DNA of 9,752 bases from positions 1 through 9,752 of the forward strand of contig DASPKO010000048.1 in assembly GCA_035628055.1 (NCBI GenBank). The letters are read 5' to 3'. Positions 7,704 through 9,752 of the stretch are shown here, one piece after another. The number at the start of each line of letters is the position of its first letter. Within the stretch, counting starts at the first letter, position 1. Position numbers and translations under genes: made by a program. A model generated the notes under the pieces. The model searched no databases, was not told the origin of the DNA, and saw only the letters and a list, made by a program, of their open reading frames with translations. This DNA comes from DASPKO01 sp035628055 (GTDB taxonomy: Bacteria > Planctomycetota > Phycisphaerae > Phycisphaerales > UBA1924).

Positions 7704-7777
7704 CGCGCCCGGCGGGATTCGAACCCACGACCTGCGGTTTAGGAAACCGCCGCTCTATCCAACTGAGCTACGAGCGC
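7704..7777 (-). tRNA. tRNA-Arg (anticodon CCT)
   Basis: Read on the minus strand, this folds into a complete class I cloverleaf. The acceptor stem is GCGCTCG with CGGGCGC (one G-U pair) and the D arm is GCTC-AGTTGGATA-GAGC. The anticodon stem GCGGT/ACCGC holds the loop TTCCTAA, whose anticodon CCT (positions 7741-7743) decodes AGG. A 5-nt variable loop and the T arm GTGGG-TTCGAAT-CCCGC follow. The discriminator base is G at 7704, and the CCA end is not encoded. It is convergent with phoU and points away from the integrase, which begins 144 nt beyond its 5' end. tRNA genes are common integration targets, so this is the likely or former insertion point of the element to the right. Confidence 0.96.
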
Positions 7778-7795
7778 GAGGCGCAAATATGCCTG

Positions 7796-7801
7796 ATTCT
7801 A
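7796..7801 (-). promoter_or_regulatory. Possible -10 element of the tRNA-Arg promoter
   Basis: On the minus strand TAGAAT lies 18 nt upstream of the first base of the mature tRNA, which would give a short leader of about 12 nt. This is one of the few AT-rich hexamers near the gene. No good -35 hexamer is found 16-18 nt further upstream, so the call is weak. Confidence 0.25.
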
Positions 7802-7806
7802 CAGGC

Positions 7807-7885
7807 TTTGCTGGCTTGGTCTCCGTCGCGGGGTACTGTGACTGACACCTGCTCTGACACCTGGTCGGCCGCCAAGCCAGCCAAA
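7807..7885. repeat. Inverted repeat enclosing two 10-bp direct repeats, upstream of the integrase
   Basis: The left arm TTTGCTGGCTTGG (7807-7819) is the reverse complement of the right arm CCAAGCCAGCCAAA (7872-7885) apart from one extra base; ten bases (GCTGGCTTGG) match perfectly. The 52-bp interior holds two identical CTGACACCTG copies at 7842-7851 and 7854-7863, which start 12 bp apart. The position, just before the integrase start and just after the 5' end of the tRNA, fits recombinase arm sites, an attachment site, or an operator for the integrase gene. No second copy of the site is present in the window, so the role is inference. Confidence 0.55.
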
Positions 7886-7921
7886 CGATCCTCCCGGTGC
7901 CAGAGCCGCGAAGGACGTTTG

Positions 7922-9187
7922 ATGGCTACCGCACCGTCGGCAACGAAGCGTAGAGCCGCCCGGGCCGAGCCTCCAGCCAAGCCCGCGAAGCCCTACCCGG
8001 GCTTTCCGCTCTTCCCCCATGCCACTCGAAGGTGGGCCAAGAAGATCCGGGGCCGGTTCGTGTTCTTCGGGCCCTGGAATGACCCAATGGGTGCCCTCGA
8101 TCGGTACCTCGAGCAGCGGGACCGCCTGCATGCGGGCTTGGTGCCGCGTGAGGGGCCGGCGCATCGGAGCGTACAGAGCGGAGCCGAAGCGATCTCCGGG
8201 TTGACGCTCCGCGAGCTGGTAAACCACTTCCTGACCGCGAAGCATCGTCGCCTGGAGAGCGGGGAGTTGGGACGGCGCAGCTTCTCCGACTACCACGCGA
8301 CGGCCGGTCGCTTGGTGAAGCGCCTCGGGCTGAGCCGACTTGTCGAAGACATTGATTCCTCTGACTTCGGTGCGCTGCGTGCTGCATTGGCGAAGACGCG
8401 GGGTCCGGTGGCGCTCTCGAACGAGATCGGCCGCATCCGGAGTATCTTCAAGCATGCGGTCGACGCGGAGTTGGTTGACAAGCCCGTGCGGTTCGGCCCG
8501 GAATTCGTAAAGCCGCCCAAGCGAGCAATACGGGAGGCACGCCGGCGCGCGGGAGAGAAATTGTTCAGCCCTCAGGAGATCAGAACTCTTCTCGAGGCCG
8601 CCGGAATCCAAATGCGAGCGATGATCCTGCTCGGCCTGAACTGTGGTCTAGGCAACACCGACATCGCCGCCCTCACTCGCGCCTGCCTCAATCTGAACGA
8701 GCGCATCCTGGACTTCCCCCGCCCCAAGACCGGGATCGCTCGTCGGGCAGTGCTTTGGAGCGAGACCGTCGAAGCGCTACGGCTTGTCGAGGAAAACCGC
8801 CGCGTTCCGAAAAGCCCATCAGACCGCGATCGGGTATTCATCACGAAGTACGGCCACCCGTGGGTCCGCGTAGAGGCGCCTGGGAGGCAGAGCAAGGGGC
8901 GGACCCAGGCGGTAGTAAAAGACGCCATCGTGCTCGAGTTTGGCAAGCTCGTGCGGGGCGCCGGCCTCTACCGACCCCGGCGAGGATTCTACAGCCTGCG
9001 GCACACTTTCCGCACAGTGGCGGACGAGGTGTGTGACAGGCCGGCCGTTGATCTGGTCATGGGGCATGAGAACGGGGTAGACGTCGCAAATCACTACATC
9101 GAGCTCATCGCTACCGAGCGGCTCGGCACGATCGCGACCCATGTTCGAAAAGCTCTGCTACTAGGCGGAGCGTATCCAGCTGAATGA
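7922..9187 (+). CDS. Tyrosine-type site-specific recombinase / integrase
   Basis: Predicted 421-residue phage-type integrase. Residues about 24-75 form an arm-binding-like N-terminal domain (FPLFPHATRRWAKKIRG, then FVFFGPWNDP), a motif I associate with planctomycete integrases. Residues about 94-185 fit the SAM-like core-binding domain, and 213-405 the catalytic domain. Visible catalytic residues are K269 (RPKTG), H361 and R364 (SLRHTFR), H382 (MGHENG) and the nucleophile Y392 (NHYIE). The first catalytic arginine is replaced: where most members have TGLR, this one reads CGLG, with G244 at 8651-8653. The ATG at 7922 has GAAGGA 6 nt upstream; the frame is open back to 7634 but that part overlaps the tRNA and is not conserved-looking. 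Third codon positions are less G/C-rich than in eno or tgpA, consistent with horizontal transfer. It probably integrates or excises the element that continues to the right. Confidence 0.92.
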   Translation: MATAPSATKRRAARAEPPAKPAKPYPGFPLFPHATRRWAKKIRGRFVFFGPWNDPMGALDRYLEQRDRLHAGLVPREGPAHRSVQSGAEAISGLTLRELVNHFLTAKHRRLESGELGRRSFSDYHATAGRLVKRLGLSRLVEDIDSSDFGALRAALAKTRGPVALSNEIGRIRSIFKHAVDAELVDKPVRFGPEFVKPPKRAIREARRRAGEKLFSPQEIRTLLEAAGIQMRAMILLGLNCGLGNTDIAALTRACLNLNERILDFPRPKTGIARRAVLWSETVEALRLVEENRRVPKSPSDRDRVFITKYGHPWVRVEAPGRQSKGRTQAVVKDAIVLEFGKLVRGAGLYRPRRGFYSLRHTFRTVADEVCDRPAVDLVMGHENGVDVANHYIELIATERLGTIATHVRKALLLGGAYPAE

Positions 9188-9254
9188 CTTTGAGGCGGTC
9201 GATCAAGGCCGTCCGCAGCTCGTCGGATACAGCGTCCCTGTTCCGAGGCGGCGT

Positions 9255-9746
9255 TCAGAACCACTGGATCGCGTCCCGAGTCTGTCGCGTGTTGGTTGCT
9301 CTGACTGCGGGCCGTGTGACAGCCGTCCGCAGGCGGTTGAATCTTTCTAGCGCCCTACCGCTGATACGCCAACGGGGACGACCGTCCGCGCGGAGGGCGT
9401 GATTGACCGCGGCCAACTCTCCCAAGGCGATCCAGGCGTGTACCTTGGCGACGCGAATCCTCCGAGCCCGCGCGATTTCTGGCGGGGTGAACCACTCTTG
9501 ATCGGGGTTGCTCAGTGGTGCCCCCTGCGCTCTCCAGCCACGAGATGGTGAGCGGGTGCTTGGTTCGTCGGATTCTGTCCGCAATCGCACCCCGGCCGTC
9601 TGGCGGACCGAACGACGCTTCGGTGGTGGATCGTCATGTCGGCAGCTCGACAACACCGTTGGCCTGGTGCGCTTTGAGCTACTCACCCTGCCGCCCCGAT
9701 CTGATTGTGTCGGTGATGCAGGCGGATGGGTCTTTACGACAACCAA
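9255..9746 (-). CDS. Small helix-turn-helix protein, MerR/excisionase-like
   Basis: The open frame spans 163 residues. The recognisable part is residues about 84-137: EWFTPPEIARARRIRVAKVH, then AWIALGELAAVN and GRPRWRISGRALERF. This is the winged helix-turn-helix layout of excisionase and MerR-like DNA-binding domains that often accompany integrases; such proteins bend DNA at attachment sites or act as repressors. The frame has no ATG. The longest version starts at TTG (9746), and the first 75-80 residues are Ser/Arg/Pro-rich and look non-coding. A shorter product starting at CTG (9513-9515) with AGGGGG 5 nt upstream would give 86 residues and is perhaps the real gene; alternatively the 5' end is broken. 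It converges on the integrase with a 67-nt gap. The domain is fairly sure, the start is not. Confidence 0.6.
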   Translation of the reverse strand: MVVVKTHPPASPTQSDRGGRVSSSKRTRPTVLSSCRHDDPPPKRRSVRQTAGVRLRTESDEPSTRSPSRGWRAQGAPLSNPDQEWFTPPEIARARRIRVAKVHAWIALGELAAVNHALRADGRPRWRISGRALERFNRLRTAVTRPAVRATNTRQTRDAIQWF

Positions 9747-9752
9747 TCACCG

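Noticed and set aside
7507..7845. Small ORF with a VGQ heptapeptide-like repeat over the minisatellite and tRNA
   Set aside because: Unit lengths of 19-21 bp break the reading frame of the repeat, and the ORF runs antisense through the tRNA gene.
7634..7921. N-terminal extension of the integrase through the tRNA gene
   Set aside because: It would translate the tRNA antisense and the repeats; the ATG at 7922 has a good ribosome binding site and fits the family length.
9184..9402. 72-codon plus-strand ORF after the integrase
   Set aside because: It is antisense to the conserved helix-turn-helix domain and has no recognisable features.

Overview
The window is very GC-rich with tightly packed genes, which together with the family membership of several proteins suggests a planctomycete (Planctomycetota, possibly an Isosphaera- or Gemmata-like lineage). 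The strongest hints are the integrase, whose N-terminal FPLFPHATRRWAKKIRG-type motif I associate with planctomycete genomes, and the small WFTPPEIA-type helix-turn-helix protein beside it. This taxonomic call is inference; no marker gene is present that would settle it.

Left part (1-6648): the last 35 codons of a rightward gene (weakly DUF4097-like) meet a leftward gene for a PilZ-domain, probably c-di-GMP-binding, protein. To its right lies a leftward run in transcription order eno (enolase) - thioredoxin-family redoxin - DUF58 protein - TgpA-type transglutaminase. The gaps are 44, 13 and 0 nt, so this is most likely one operon. A perfect 9-bp hairpin sits between eno and the redoxin gene. 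DUF58 and TgpA proteins normally travel with a MoxR ATPase; none lies in this run, and glycolytic and redox genes take the upstream position.

Middle (6649-7777): a 160-bp divergent region with a long GC-rich inverted repeat separates eno from a rightward phoU without any pst genes around it. After phoU come about five degenerate 20-21-bp tandem repeats, then a leftward tRNA-Arg(CCT).

Right part (7778-9752): base composition and codon choice become visibly less GC-biased. A 421-residue tyrosine recombinase faces right, preceded by an inverted repeat that encloses two 10-bp direct repeats. It converges on a small leftward MerR/excisionase-like helix-turn-helix ORF with no ATG. This looks like one end of an integrated element next to the tRNA gene. 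The integrase is unusual in carrying glycine where the first catalytic arginine normally sits, and it lies on the 5' side of the tRNA rather than the usual 3' side. I saw no convincing new defence or biosynthetic system; the recombinase and its flanking site are the most noteworthy part.
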